DNA of 64,000 nt, from NCBI GenBank assembly GCA_022828595.1, contig JAKGHH010000002.1, positions 84,288,076 to 84,352,075 on the forward strand, given 5' to 3'. The notes under the pieces are model-generated. The model saw only the letters and a list, made by a program, of their open reading frames with translations. It did not search any database and was not told the origin of the DNA. Of the stretch, positions 47,301-54,417 are shown piece after piece. Each line of letters begins with the position of its first letter. The first letter of the stretch is position 1. Both the position numbers and the translations under genes were made by a program. The DNA comes from Nelumbo lutea (lineage: Eukaryota; Streptophyta; Magnoliopsida; Proteales; Nelumbonaceae).

Positions 47301-50300
47301 TAGATCAAATAAACTGCTAATGTTTGTAGGCATAGTACACCTGCACCCAAACAGAGAGGAAAAAACCCATTCCCAAACACCTGCAACAAATGAATAGGTA
47401 GGTGGTAACAACTCTCTCCGATGGCCTTGTAAAGAGTGCACCATTTAGGGGACACAAAGAAAAGGTTTTCTTTTCTAAAATTATCTAGGGTGTTGATTTT
47501 CCCATGAAACTCTTCCCAATAAAAGGCACTTTAGGGGGAATTGGAGTGCACCAAATTTCCTTGTAAGGGAAAGGTTGAATTTGTGAGGAAAAACACAGAA
47601 TTAAAAAAGGAAGCACAGGTGAGCAGACCATTAGGATGGGGGGCCCACACATTACCTGTCAGATGAAAAGTTCAAGATACACTCACTCCAAGGTTAGCAA
47701 CAGATCTTCAACCTCCTCAAATTCATCATTTAGTGACTCTCCATGCCCAACAGGACCCGAGCATAGAGAAAACATGTTTCCATCTCTAAGCTTGTCTCCA
47801 ATGCTCGATGGTCTTAGGTTCCCAAGGCAACAAATATCAAAATTTGATTTTAAGTAGGCAATTATGGGTGGCCAGCATTGCAACTAAATCACTCTTCTTG
47901 TGATTGAAGAATAAGATACTACTTACAATCCCCTAATTATGTTGTCCATTGAATATGAATAGAACTAATTTCTTGGTCTTCATCCAAATGCATCACTCTT
48001 GTTACCATACTCTCAATGATTGCTTACTTTTATGTTCCTTCCCTTTAAAGATTCTTGCATTTTCACCTTCCAAATTGTCCAACTAATCTCTGCCCCTGTA
48101 CATTGCAACATAATCTTTGATCCTCCCTTTCTTGTTGAAATGAAAATGCCAAGTTAAGTAGGTTTTGTTACATGGATCCCAAATACTAGCAACTAGCAAG
48201 TGGTAAGCAGTTTCCCCACTTGCATAGCAAAGGATGCACACATGAGGTTGAGAACACCAAGGTCTTTGTTTTTTATGAATACCACAAGTGTTAATCTTCT
48301 CATGAAAACCTTCTGGCAAAAGGCCCTACCTAATTTGGAAGCATTGATACTCCAAATTTCTTTAAACAAAATAGGTTGCAAGGTTAAAGGAGAGGTAAAA
48401 ATGTACATAGAAAAAGGAAGCAGAAGAGAATTTATTTTCTACAGCCAAAGGATTAGGGAACCAAATACGTTTATCTTGATTGGTCACATCTGAGAAAGTA
48501 TTTTCTACAGTCTTCAGGAGTTCTAAGGCCTTGCAATCCGAGAACTTTGCGACTTTTTTTTTTTTTTTTGATAACAACTTTGCAACTTTGCAACATATTC
48601 TTTTACCTATTAACCCTATTTTCTTAGCTTTGTTTGATGGCTTGGAACAAAATAAATTTAAAGGGGTGCACCTATGTGCCTTTTATCATTTTATAAAATA
48701 TAATTCTATATTTTTACATTTTCACAATCTTTCCCCATGTCTATTATTTTTACAATATTTCTGTACAACATTTTCAACATGTTTCCTATATTTGAATGAC
48801 TAATATTTCCAGCGACACCAACATTTTAAACCTTGGGCGATACTAATGTTGCTCTAGCAGATCATTCAACATTCCATCCATTTCCCTTCCTTAGCCTCCC
48901 ATGCATGCTTACCACCACTCTATGCCAATATTTGTCTGGTTCCATAGGTAATCTTGTAACCATTTCCCTAAACCAATCCCCAATGATTCTTCCTTATTTC
49001 CCACTTCTGGTTTTCACAATAACCCCTTTATATTGTTGTTGTTGTTATTTTGCCACCAATGCAGGGATTCTAAATACAGAATAAATTATCTTACATGTGT
49101 AGAAGGAATTATAGACAATGAAATAAATTTGTGACACACCTCCCATAGGCTAGTCCTACTACCAGATTACATGTAGAGTTAACAGCTTTAGAAAAGCTGA
49201 CCCAACCCAAGAATTACAATTGAGCCCAATACAAGTGAGTTCTTTGTACCCCTTGCTTAGCTAGACCATCTGCCAGGCTGTTGTCAGTTCTCCTCAACCA
49301 TTTAACTCAGATTGTCGTGTCCTTTGAGAGCCATTTAAATCGCCTGAATTCATTCCTCACATGCCATGTCACCCCTCCTCCCCCTTCTTCAGCCAGTTCA
49401 CAACAGTTCTCAAGTCACTCTAGATGATCAGTCTATCAATACCCAGATACTGCAGTCAATAGTTCTGAACATGCCAGATCACCTTGTTCAGCAGGTCCCA
49501 ATTATAAAGCTACGATGTTTCCTTCCTCATCCCTAATGACCCCTCCTATGCCTGAGGGGCCTGGATTACCCACACATCTCCCATCAAAATTCAATTTTGA
49601 TGGGCTGATGTTTGAATCCAATTGAAAGTTGCCTTCAGCTCCCTATACAATTGTTGCACTTCTCTTCCAAAAGCCATCATGCCACATCACCTTGTTCAGC
49701 AGGCCCTGATTATAAAGTTAAGATGTTTCCTTCCTCATCCCTAATGACCCCTCCTATCCCTAAGGGGTCTGGATTCCCCACACATCTCCCATCAAAATTC
49801 AGTTTTGATGGGCTGATGTTTGAATCCAATTGAAAGTTGCCTTCAGCTCCCTAGACAATTGTTGCACTTCTCTTTCAAAAGCCTTCATAGTTTTTCATCC
49901 TTTCCATGACCACCTTCGAGTCTCCTTCCACCACCATAGCACCATAGTTTAGAGTGCCAATGCATGTGTATGGAAAAATCATGTCAAGGAAATCATTCTC
50001 ACTGATGATTGGGAATTTTAAGAACCCCAGTCTACCAGTTTCATTGGTTTTGAGGTCTGGATTTGGTGTCCGTTACAATTTTTTGGTTGTTATTAGCTTT
50101 TCCTGTCAATGGTTAGGGTTGGGGGGTTCTACTTCTGACATCTACCCCATCTCTTTTTGGCTTTTGCAGGCACTGAACCATAATGCAGGGTCTGGATACG
50201 ATGCTCCTGAGGTTGCCATGTCTGGCCAGTATACTCTTAAGAGTGATGTGTACAGCTTTGGAGTGGTTATGTTGGAGCTTCTTACTGGTCGGAAGCCATT

Positions 50301-50840
50301 TGACAGGTAAAACTTGAATAGTCGCTTAACTATTTTTCCTGTAAATAGATTTGCTCATATTTCCTTGTCCTAACTATTACTTGATGCTTCGGACAGCTCA
50401 AGGCAGAGATCTGAGCAATCTTTGGTTCGATGGGCAACACCTCAGCTCCATGACATTGATGCTTTGGATAAAATGGTTGACCCAGCACTTAAAGGACTGT
50501 ACCCTGCCAAATCTCTTTCTCGGTTTGCTGACATCATAGCACTGTGTGTCCAGGTAAAATGTTAGGAAGTATATCAATCAGAAACTGAGAGATGTGATTT
50601 CATGTTATCATCGTTATTGAATACTACCATTTGTACCCTACAGAGCCTTGATTTTTCTGATATCTTGAAATCATGCTTATTATGCAGCCGGAACCAGAAT
50701 TCCGACCACCTATGTCTGAAGTCGTGCAAGCATTGGTTCGGCTAGTGCAGCGAGCAAACATGAGCAAGAGAACAACTGGAGATGAACAAGGAGGATCTCG
50801 ACGAGCAGATGAACCAGACGTACAGGATTACACGTTTTAA
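22468..50840 (+). CDS. SRF: STRUBBELIG-receptor-family LRR receptor-like (pseudo)kinase
   Basis: Membrane receptor kinase of the LRR-V/STRUBBELIG family, closest by eye to the SRF6/SRF7 type. Sixteen coding exons join in frame: 22468-22585, 24310-24442, 24560-24631, 24720-24785, 24906-24977, 25069-25140, 25575-25646, 25741-25806, 25925-25990, 26077-26384, 28502-28785, 29370-29641, 30111-30240, 50170-50306, 50397-50553, 50688-50840. All introns are GT-AG. The sum is 2178 nt, or 725 residues plus stop, near the usual ~720. Layout: signal peptide, LRRNT with [14 protein letters not shown], about six LRRs on 66/72-nt exons, a proline-rich stretch, one TM helix (about 298-318), a juxtamembrane region and a kinase-like domain (from about 424). 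A second in-frame Met at 22507 gives a more typical signal peptide and could be the real start. HRD is replaced by LKN and DFG by DCG, consistent with the atypical kinases of this family. The family acts in signalling at the plasma membrane; the ligand is not deducible. Intron 13 is 19.9 kb of transposons. Confidence 0.9.
23077..23315. repeat. ~120-bp tandem duplication in SRF intron 1
   Basis: AAGGTAATATTGCGTC at 23077 recurs as AAGGTAATATTGCATC at 23197, and similarity continues through TTAAGCGTTGTTGGTTAG and TTTTGTTTCTTTTTG. The second unit has an extra AACTTGCC. It is intronic and has no coding role. Confidence 0.8.
25893..25922. repeat. (TC)n microsatellite at an SRF 3' splice site
   Basis: About 15 TC units immediately before the AG of intron 8, serving as its polypyrimidine tract. 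Length variation here could affect splicing. Confidence 0.85.
26929..27299. mobile_element. hAT-like MITE in SRF intron 10
   Basis: 371 bp, starting TAGGAGTGATAATGGGC and ending GGAAATGATCACCCCTA. It is flanked by TTCTCAGT (26921-26928) and TTCTCAAT (27300-27307), an 8-bp duplication with one difference, the right copy matching nTnnnnAn. The interior has an AT-rich part, a CACACA microsatellite (about 27090-27122) and a GGCCTAGGCC-type subterminal region. The same right-end sequence occurs near 58012 and 58297. Confidence 0.8.
28502..30240 (+). CDS. SRF: SRF exons 11-13: juxtamembrane region and kinase N-lobe to DFG position
   Basis: Exon 11 (28502-28785) holds the acidic/basic juxtamembrane part ([11 protein letters not shown]) and the glycine loop [12 protein letters not shown]. 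Exon 12 (29370-29641) starts VLAVKKID, so the ATP-anchoring lysine is kept, and includes the hinge region [18 protein letters not shown]. Exon 13 (30111-30240) has [15 protein letters not shown] in place of the catalytic HRDxKxxN loop and LSDCGLA in place of DFG. Loss of the catalytic Asp (D to N) and of DFG Phe fits a kinase with little or no phosphotransfer activity, as reported for STRUBBELIG itself. Exon 11 ends exactly at a codon, at GGGAGG/GTATGA. Confidence 0.88.
28842..28978 (+). pseudogene. Duplicated tail of SRF exon 11 with its donor site, inside intron 11
   Basis: The stretch from AGCTTCAGTATAG (28711, exon 11) through the splice donor and about 60 bp of intron is repeated in tandem from 28842, period about 131 bp. 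The copy keeps CAATTTGATGATGGGAGG/GTATGA with an intact GT donor at 28919. It also has an insertion and an in-frame TAG (LIG then stop). It cannot replace exon 11. Use of the second donor would read through the first into an immediate TGA. Confidence 0.85.
30666..31042 (-). pseudogene. LINE RNase H fragment (antisense, SRF intron 13)
   Basis: Minus-strand frames read [12 protein letters not shown], then [13 protein letters not shown], then [26 protein letters not shown]. This is the RVT_3/RNase H fold of plant LINEs with the first D and later E/D positions kept but a frameshift between. It is the same subfamily as 45549-45755, sharing TTTCCTAGCCTACTTCC-like words. Confidence 0.75.
32086..32163 (+). 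mobile_element. 78-bp LINE 3' tail with 14-bp target duplication
   Basis: A very short insertion ending in CAAAAAAAGAAAAC and flanked by perfect 14-bp direct repeats TCAGTATAATCTGG (32072-32085 and 32164-32177). The tail resembles LINE 3' UTR ends in this window (TATCAAAAAAA). It is best read as an extreme 5'-truncated LINE insertion. Confidence 0.75.
32402..32693 (-). repeat. 3' LTR of the copia element (element on the minus strand)
   Basis: About 290 bp, repeated at 43022-43293. On the minus strand it starts TGTTAGTGTAGGGG directly after a polypurine tract (CTTGAGGGGGAGTG, 32694-32707). The two LTR copies differ by scattered substitutions and small indels such as TTAAGTGAGGG versus TTGAGGG. 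A GAAGAAAGAAGAAAG purine tract lies within. Confidence 0.85.
32701..33968 (-). pseudogene. Copia reverse transcriptase and RNase H
   Basis: The RT part (33968-33087) has [26 protein letters not shown], the catalytic YVDDIVITG, and [15 protein letters not shown] frameshift follows TTGYCTFLG; coding continues in another frame ([16 protein letters not shown]). RNase H then resumes with [20 protein letters not shown] and ends at a stop at 32701, six bases from the polypurine tract. The catalytic YVDD is intact, but the polyprotein is interrupted, so the copy cannot be autonomous. Confidence 0.88.
34155..35249 (-). pseudogene. Copia integrase C-terminal half and IN-RT linker
   Basis: Pieces in different minus frames: SRMTWLYLM and [11 protein letters not shown] with the second catalytic Asp, and QQNGVVERE with the catalytic Glu (35249-34908). 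Then [14 protein letters not shown] and [15 protein letters not shown] (35173-34726), followed by a Ser/Pro-rich linker ending [11 protein letters not shown] (34644-34255). At least two frameshifts occur. This bridges the integrase core to the RT of the same element. Confidence 0.8.
35170..36786 (-). pseudogene. Copia gag C-terminus, protease and integrase N-terminus
   Basis: Read leftward from the gypsy insertion: [16 protein letters not shown], ending in a stop near 36586, then a 463-codon frame (36561-35170). The frame holds an RGG-rich basic stretch, a CCHC zinc knuckle ([14 protein letters not shown]) and a protease segment. It continues with [17 protein letters not shown], the integrase zinc-binding HCRFGH...[14 protein letters not shown], and VHSDVWGP with the first catalytic Asp. 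The protease signature is [10 protein letters not shown] where family members have DSGA, so the catalytic Asp is lost and the protease should be dead. Confidence 0.88.
36787..37222 (+). repeat. 5' LTR of the gypsy element
   Basis: 436 bp, TGTTGTGG to CCATAACA, with a TATA-like TATTTAAGG near 37025 and AATAAAGC near 37050. It is preceded by CCATC (36782-36786), matching TCATC after the 3' LTR (42243-42247) at 4 of 5 bases. By eye about 13 substitutions and one 10-bp length difference separate it from the 3' LTR. Confidence 0.92.
37226..37238 (+). other. Primer-binding site of the gypsy element
   Basis: TGGTATCAGAGCC, the complement of the initiator Met-tRNA 3' end, just inside the 5' LTR. Confidence 0.85.
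37245..38318 (+). pseudogene. Gypsy gag with zinc knuckle
   Basis: Starts [18 protein letters not shown] (coiled-coil-like) at 37245. A frameshift near 37485 moves the capsid core ([19 protein letters not shown]) to another frame. The core continues to [17 protein letters not shown] and then [19 protein letters not shown] (37737 on). A zinc-knuckle-like [14 protein letters not shown] follows near 38171. This region packages the RNA in active elements. The frameshift prevents a full Gag here. Confidence 0.85.
38322..38983 (+). repeat. 331-bp tandem duplication of the gypsy protease region
   Basis: The segment starting CAAACCATGCAGCTACGG at 38322 is repeated from 38653 with essentially one visible difference (GGAGTTAAG versus GGAGTCAAG). 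Each copy carries the aspartic protease signature [12 protein letters not shown] and VLGVKWL. Because 331 is not a multiple of three, the duplication shifts the frame. Near-identity marks it as more recent than the LTR divergence suggests for the element. Confidence 0.95.
39069..40325 (+). pseudogene. Gypsy reverse transcriptase and RNase H, with internal deletion
   Basis: The RT begins with [13 protein letters not shown] and runs through [23 protein letters not shown]. It is broken by a stop near 39443 and continues with [27 protein letters not shown] and the catalytic FFDDILVYS. Straight after DDILVYS comes VLYLRHVIS, so roughly 40 residues normally between them are deleted. RNase H follows with [16 protein letters not shown] and [12 protein letters not shown] frameshift ends the frame at 40325. 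Confidence 0.9.
40375..41848 (+). pseudogene. Gypsy integrase with chromodomain-like C-terminus
   Basis: The HHCC zinc-binding region ([18 protein letters not shown], then C-MCQQQK) is followed by a stop near 40731. The catalytic core has MDFIEGLPK, then a frameshift near 40890, [14 protein letters not shown], and the DDE Glu in [13 protein letters not shown]. After two stops near 41098, a 247-codon frame (41105-41848) covers the integrase C-terminal [18 protein letters not shown] segment and a chromodomain-like [16 protein letters not shown]. Reading continues past the internal region into the 3' LTR and stops at 41848. Confidence 0.88.
41797..42242 (+). repeat. 3' LTR of the gypsy element
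   Basis: 446 bp. It contains a 10-bp extra copy (GGGCCCAACC) relative to the 5' LTR near 41857, which explains the length difference. Its first 52 bases are read as the C-terminus of the pol frame. Confidence 0.92.
42247..42439 (-). pseudogene. Copia gag N-terminus, cut by the gypsy insertion
   Basis: Minus-strand Met at 42439: [10 protein letters not shown], then [24 protein letters not shown], the usual opening of plant copia Gag. The frame is interrupted right after HEYD at the gypsy target site and resumes at 36786. Confidence 0.9.
43011..43021 (-). other. Primer-binding site of the copia element
   Basis: CTCTGATACCA on the + strand, i.e. TGGTATCAGAG on the element strand, abutting the 5' LTR at 43022. 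It is complementary to initiator Met-tRNA. Confidence 0.85.
43022..43293 (-). repeat. 5' LTR of the copia element, outer end truncated
   Basis: Matches 32402-32693 from TATTATGATTCGGCC to about ATAAAGGCAGAAA. The final ~20 bp expected from the 3' LTR (CCCCTACACTAACA) are missing and replaced by unrelated intron sequence. Confidence 0.85.
43743..44012. repeat. Degenerate ~70-bp repeat, four units
   Basis: The pattern C-TATAGTCAATCAA ... GACTGTAGACAG ... TTAATCC recurs at about 43743, 43817, 43888 and 43949 with variants (CTGTAGTCAATCAA, CCATAATCAGCC, TCATAATCAACC; then TTGTAGATGGTTTATC). It lies in SRF intron 13 and has no coding role. Confidence 0.65.
44488..44640. mobile_element. Palindromic MITE (Stowaway/Tourist-like), 153 bp
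   Basis: GCTGAATGCTTTGGCTG at the left pairs with CAGCCAAAGTGTTCAGC at the right. The arms continue inward through GTGGAACCAATGAT and CAGTAATAAA and their complements. The flanks are TTA and TAA, so the target duplication is TA or TTA. Almost all of the element folds into one hairpin. Confidence 0.75.
44662..44751. repeat. 30-bp tandem repeat, three units
   Basis: TGATTTAATnTGATATnG followed by CACACCAC-like words starts at 44662, 44692 and 44722. A more distant related unit lies near 44440. Confidence 0.8.
45549..46035 (-). pseudogene. LINE RNase H fragments (antisense)
   Basis: Minus strand, from right to left: [34 protein letters not shown] (46035-45829), the C-terminal part of RNase H; and [20 protein letters not shown] (45755-45549), the N-terminal part. 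On the element strand the C-terminal piece comes first, so the order is inverted. Two truncated insertions or a rearrangement must be involved. Confidence 0.7.
46288..46880. mobile_element. Non-autonomous hAT element, 593 bp
   Basis: TAGAGGTGTAAAATGGGCC at the left end and GGCCCAATTTACACCTCTA at the right. The flanking octamers CTGATCCG (46280-46287) and CTGACTCG (46881-46888) differ at two adjacent positions. GC-rich subterminal arms (GGGCCGTG and CACGGCCC words) surround an AT-rich centre. It is inserted in the RNase H remnant of an antisense LINE. A relative with a similar right end is at 60507. Confidence 0.85.
46889..48577 (-). pseudogene. Antisense LINE remnant: RT tail, zf-RVT, RNase H
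   Basis: On the minus strand: [17 protein letters not shown] (about 48480), then a zf-RVT with the Cys/His pattern [19 protein letters not shown] (about 48240-48180). A second zinc-finger-like piece (about 47460-47330) follows, then an RNase H start [16 protein letters not shown] with EFEEVE (47883-47683). A C-terminal [15 protein letters not shown] piece lies at about 46900-46940. Stops and frameshifts are frequent. A T-tract at 48555-48571 may mark another insertion. Confidence 0.7.
49240..49960 (-). pseudogene. Antisense LINE RNase H fragment with internal tandem duplication
   Basis: The minus strand reads a Ser/Asn-Leu-Ala-Asp-Gly-Leu-Ala-Lys-type terminus near 49250-49290 and an [21 protein letters not shown] start near 49560-49590. 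A ~208-bp block beginning ATGCCAGATCACC (49471) is repeated from 49679 (ATGCCACATCACC), so the RNase H start occurs twice. It lies about 0.2 kb upstream of SRF exon 14. Confidence 0.7.
50170..50840 (+). CDS. SRF: SRF exons 14-16: kinase C-lobe and C-terminus
   Basis: Exon 14 (50170-50306) encodes [36 protein letters not shown], covering the APE and DxYxFG motifs that shape the C-lobe. Exon 15 (50397-50553) has [30 protein letters not shown]. Exon 16 (50688-50840) has [21 protein letters not shown] with the invariant Arg. It ends in [10 protein letters not shown] and TAA, a C-terminus characteristic of the SRF family. Phases match exon 13 exactly across the 19.9-kb intron. Confidence 0.9.
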
Positions 50841-52148
50841 GTTGCACGCAGTCCGATCCTTGGCGAGTGCTGTGTTTTGGTTGCTTTGATTACAGAATGA
50901 AAGGGGGACTTATTGTCTTCAACTGAGAAGGGTAGCGATGGAAGTTATTATTTTTCCTTGCAAGTGTCCAAAACAAAGCAAGTTTCCATGGGTGTTTTTT
51001 TTTTTTCTTTTTTGTAATTAAGCATCTATATTTTTGTATCTTCGATTAATTAGATTCCCTACAATCCTTTTTATAATCACCAACAGGAAAATGCTGGACC
51101 ATTTCTAGATTTGTCTCATCCTTGCAATTTCCATTTGGTTTCTTTGAAGAGACTCACAAATCTATCTTGTATAGAAATTTCCATTTATTATTTTTTTGAA
51201 AGAAGGTATGAAAATATAAATTAGAAATAAAACAAAACATGTACAAGTTGCTGAGGTCGATCATAAGTCACAACAGTAATACAACTACCAAAAAAATCAC
51301 AGCCGGGACCAAATTCTAGACCAAGGATCACAAATTTTCACCCTCTGGTCGAGACTTCGAAACACCCCCTGTAGGTGTGTATCAAAAAACCTCTGACCAT
51401 CCTTGCCCCCTTTAGACAGCCCTCTACCCACCAACTCTTCAAGAACTCCGCTACTGAACCTGAAAGGTTCCACAGCTTGGATCAAATCTCACGAGAAAAT
51501 TTGTGATGCAAATTAAATGGTCTAACGATTCCGAATGCCTTTCATACGGTACACAGTCAACTAAATCCAACAAAATTCAGATTTTTTATTTTTTTTCCAC
51601 TTAAAACAAGCTTGAAGCAGTTCAGACTTGGACATTGAACGTGTAGCATTGTTGCCTGATCTCTTACATCACATGAGGTCAAGATAAAGAGAATGCAATT
51701 ATGCAACTGCCAAAATCAGAGAAGAAGATGCATATATAGATGAAGTCTCTCGCGGAGGTGAGTTTTTTCTTGAATATCAATACGGTAATACCACGTGTAA
51801 CTCAAATCTGTCCCCAGTCACCATGGAGCGTAGTATGGTAATAGTTAGTCTATTAAAATGATAATGCAGTCAGATACCCTGTAGCTTATTACCCAAAAAA
51901 ATACGGACAAGTATGGATACACACGATGTAGAATTCTGACTTCCAGCCCGACTCCCCCTACTACTAGCCCTTTTCCCCCTATAAACCATATCTTGCTCTT
52001 GAATTTGGCATCAATTCATGGTCAGGATGCATTTTTCCTGTACTTTGGGGCTATAAAATTCTGATCTGAGCTGATTGGTCATTCTCCCAAAGAAAATCCC
52101 TCTGACTATGAAAATTGATGCATTTTGGAGGATGTATTGTTTGCTTTT
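50841..52148 (+). other. SRF 3' region and intergenic DNA
   Basis: The 3' UTR is probably 50841 to about 51080: T-rich with AATTAAGC and GATTAATTAG words that could serve as polyadenylation signals, though no canonical AATAAA is near. Beyond it a 62-codon minus frame (51485-51297) has no recognised family. No other feature is seen. Confidence 0.4.
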
Positions 52149-52476
52149 GGGTAAACCTCTCAAGAAAAAATTTTCTATTAGTGCCATGTACTTTGGGCCT
52201 AATGTCATTTTTGTCATCGAATTTTAAAATGTGATAATCTAGTATTGGAATTTTCAAAATGTGTCAATTTAGTACCTATCGTCACTAGTCCATCAATTAT
52301 TCATATCACATGATGACGTGTGATTTTAAAGTTTTAAACTGTCAAAACTATCATTCTAAAAACACTGCTCATTATCTTCTACCTTGAGACTAAAACAATG
52401 CTAAGTGACCTAAATCAGATCTTGAAGAGAGACTGTTGGAGAGAGACAAGACGAGAGAGAGAGAGAGAGAGAGAGA

Positions 52477-53945
52477 TGAAGGGTGCTTGCAGAGCTTATT
52501 GATTCCGTTCTTGACTTCTTGAAGAAGGAGGCTGAGAGTTGTGATTGTCTTCAGGGATTTCAAGTTTGTCACTCTCCAGGTGGAGGAACTGGTTCTGGTA
52601 TGGGTACTGATGATGGTCGTTTTGGCAGCACCCTGTTGTTCAGACTACTTCCAAGTGGCCGATGACTCAGAGGCCGAAGTGGAGGATTTTTGTTGGATGA
52701 GGACTTGGATGTTGAGTTGACTAGGTCGAATTGGGGGGTAGATTGGGTGCTGAACTAGGTAGCTCTTTAGAGAAACCTGCAAGGAATCAATGTTAGAGGA
52801 CCCGGGGTGACTAACCCGGTGAGGTCGCTCCGATGATTTAGTACTCTCGTAGTAGATCGCAAGTTAAAATATCAGAAAGTATGAGAGCTAGAATGTGCTT
52901 ACTTGCCTCTCATTGTCATTGGGTTGGTGCCTTTGTATAGGCATTGTTTGGTGTGGGCCTCACACAATACATCCGAGATTTTTGAGTGGTCGTGCCTAAC
53001 CGGTATGAAATCCTCGGAGGTAACCACCATGCATTTGACCATCCTCCGGAACATTTGTTACGTGGGCCAACTTTTGAGAAACCTAGGACCGTCAGGATAT
53101 GCATGTCAAATTTATCGACAAGCACATCCCGTAAGTCACCGCCTGGTCTCCAGTCAGTTCAGCAATCCCTCGAGGGAGGTCGCTCCTCGCGTTAAGGTCA
53201 CTTTGGCCAGAGACAAGGTGCTACAAGCTGACCCTGGACGAGGTGTTGCAAGCCAACCTAAGTTGTGGTTGAGATCACTAGTTTGGCGGTAAAGACAGGT
53301 CGCCAGGTTGGGGCGAAGACGAACTACGATCTGAGACTCTAAATCATTGCTTAGGTGGCGTTTGGGTGTCGTCGGTACTTTGCTCATTTCAAAGATAAGG
53401 GAAGAGTATCCTGACCGGGTGATGCTCACATTTTCTGTCTTCCCCTCCCCAAAGGTTTTTGGATACAGTGGTTGAGCCATACAATGCAACCTTTTTCTAT
53501 TCATTAGCTTGTAGAAAACACAAATGAGTGTATGGTTGTTGATAATGAAGCTTTGTATGATATTTGCTTCAGGATTCTCAAGCTTACTACTACTGGCTTC
53601 TGTGGTCTGAACCATTTGATCACTACAACCATGAGTGGTGTCACCCGTTGTCTCATGTTCCTTGGGCAGCTGAACTCTCATAAGAGGAAGCTTGCTGTGA
53701 ACTTAATTCCATTCCCCCGTCTCCACTTCTTTATGGTTGGATTTGCCCCCGTCTCCATTCCCCCTCTGAACTGTCCCTGAGTTAACTAGTAGTTGTAGGA
53801 TGTCAAGAACATGATGTGTGCTGATGACCCTCACCATGGCTACTATCTTACTACCTCAGCTATGTTCAGAGGTAAGGTGAGCACTAAGTGGACGAGCAGT
53901 TGATCAATTTGCAAAACAAGAACTCATCCTACTTTGTGGAGTGAA
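52477..53945 (+). pseudogene. TUB: Beta-tubulin gene fragment, interrupted
   Basis: Reads [20 protein letters not shown] and [18 protein letters not shown] (52489-52608). After a 765-bp insertion it continues with [19 protein letters not shown] (53380 on), [27 protein letters not shown] and [12 protein letters not shown]. It then runs through [28 protein letters not shown] and, after frameshifts, to QNKNSSYFVEW near 53940. This is about residues 110-345 of beta-tubulin. [10 protein letters not shown] is the GTP-binding tubulin signature (usually [10 protein letters not shown] with L-G before). No intron is present at any place it covers, which suggests capture from a spliced copy or intron loss. 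Stops and frameshifts make it non-functional. It lies wholly inside the inner MULE. Confidence 0.88.
52609..53373. mobile_element. 765-bp insertion of unknown type in the tubulin fragment
   Basis: Interrupts the tubulin reading between GMGT and LLISK. It is bounded by a 6-bp direct repeat GGTACT (52603-52608 and 53374-53379). The ends are not intron-like (GATGAT...CGTC). It is GC-richer than its surroundings and has no clear domain. The content weakly resembles a non-coding LTR, but no TG...CA ends are present. Confidence 0.55.
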
Positions 53946-54306
53946 TTTCAAAAACTTATTTCATCTTCTTGAGGAAGAAGATAATGAATAGTGTATTAGT
54001 TTTGAGAAGGGCATTTGGATGGTTGATAAAGAAAATTAGATGACACCTAGAGGGCATTCGTGTCTTTTCATATGCCACTTAACGGTTGATTAACGACGTG
54101 TACTGGGTTGTCGCATTTTGAAAGTTTGGGTACTTGATTGTTGTGTTTTAAAGTTTGGGGGACCAAATTGGCACTAGACCCAAAGTACAGGGTACTAATA
54201 AGGAATTTTCCCATCCCTTAAATCTCTCTTGGGTTTTCTGAAAAGGCTTTCAACCTTGACCTGTCCTTAAACCTTTCTACTTTTGATGACAAAGGGATTT
54301 ATAGGC

Positions 54307-54417
54307 CTTTTTTTTTTCTTTTGAAGGACTACACAACAGGGAGGTAGCCCATCCCCCAATTGAGATCCCAAGTCTCCGCTATGACCAACAGGAGACCTTA
54401 CCAACCAGTTGGCAAGT
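54307..54417 (-). mobile_element. tRNA-type SINE, copy 2
   Basis: T-rich left end (54308-54320), then TTGAAGGACTACACAAC, CCCAAGTCTCCGCTATGACC and GGAGACCTTACCAACCAG. It matches copies at 10094-10207 and 61724-61881. It interrupts the left arm of the outer MULE. Flanks share GACAAAG, but a full target duplication is not clear. Confidence 0.75.

Larger units (their letters stand above)
30241..50169 (+). other. SRF intron 13, 19.9 kb, transposon-filled
   Basis: Bounded by CAG/GTGAGG and TTTTGCAG/GCACTG. It contains antisense LINE fragments (30666-31042, 45549-46035, about 46881-48577, 49240-49960), a 78-bp LINE tail (32086-32163) and a copia element (32402-43293). A gypsy element (36787-42242) splits the copia element. 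MITE-like and hAT-like elements lie at 44488-44640 and 46288-46880. Flanking exons 13 and 14 remain in phase, so splicing of this intron is presumed to work. Confidence 0.85.
52164..54212. mobile_element. Inner Mutator-like element carrying a beta-tubulin fragment (Pack-MULE-like)
   Basis: 2.05 kb with long terminal inverted repeats (about 150 bp or more). The left end reads GAAAAAATTTTCTATTAGTG then GTACTTTGGGCCTAATG; the right end is its inverted counterpart (CTAGACCCAAAGTAC to GGAATTTTCCC). Target duplication nonamers ACCTCTCAA (52155-52163) and ATCCCTTAA (54213-54221) agree at 6 of 9, all differences C/T. They are themselves part of the outer element's terminus, so this element jumped into it. 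No transposase is seen. Internal cargo: beta-tubulin pieces at 52477-52608 and 53374-53945. Confidence 0.8.

Noticed and set aside
51290..51490. CGAGACTTCGAAACACCCCC region resembling the family A MITE interior
   Set aside because: Only a short word is shared; no inverted ends or target duplication were found.
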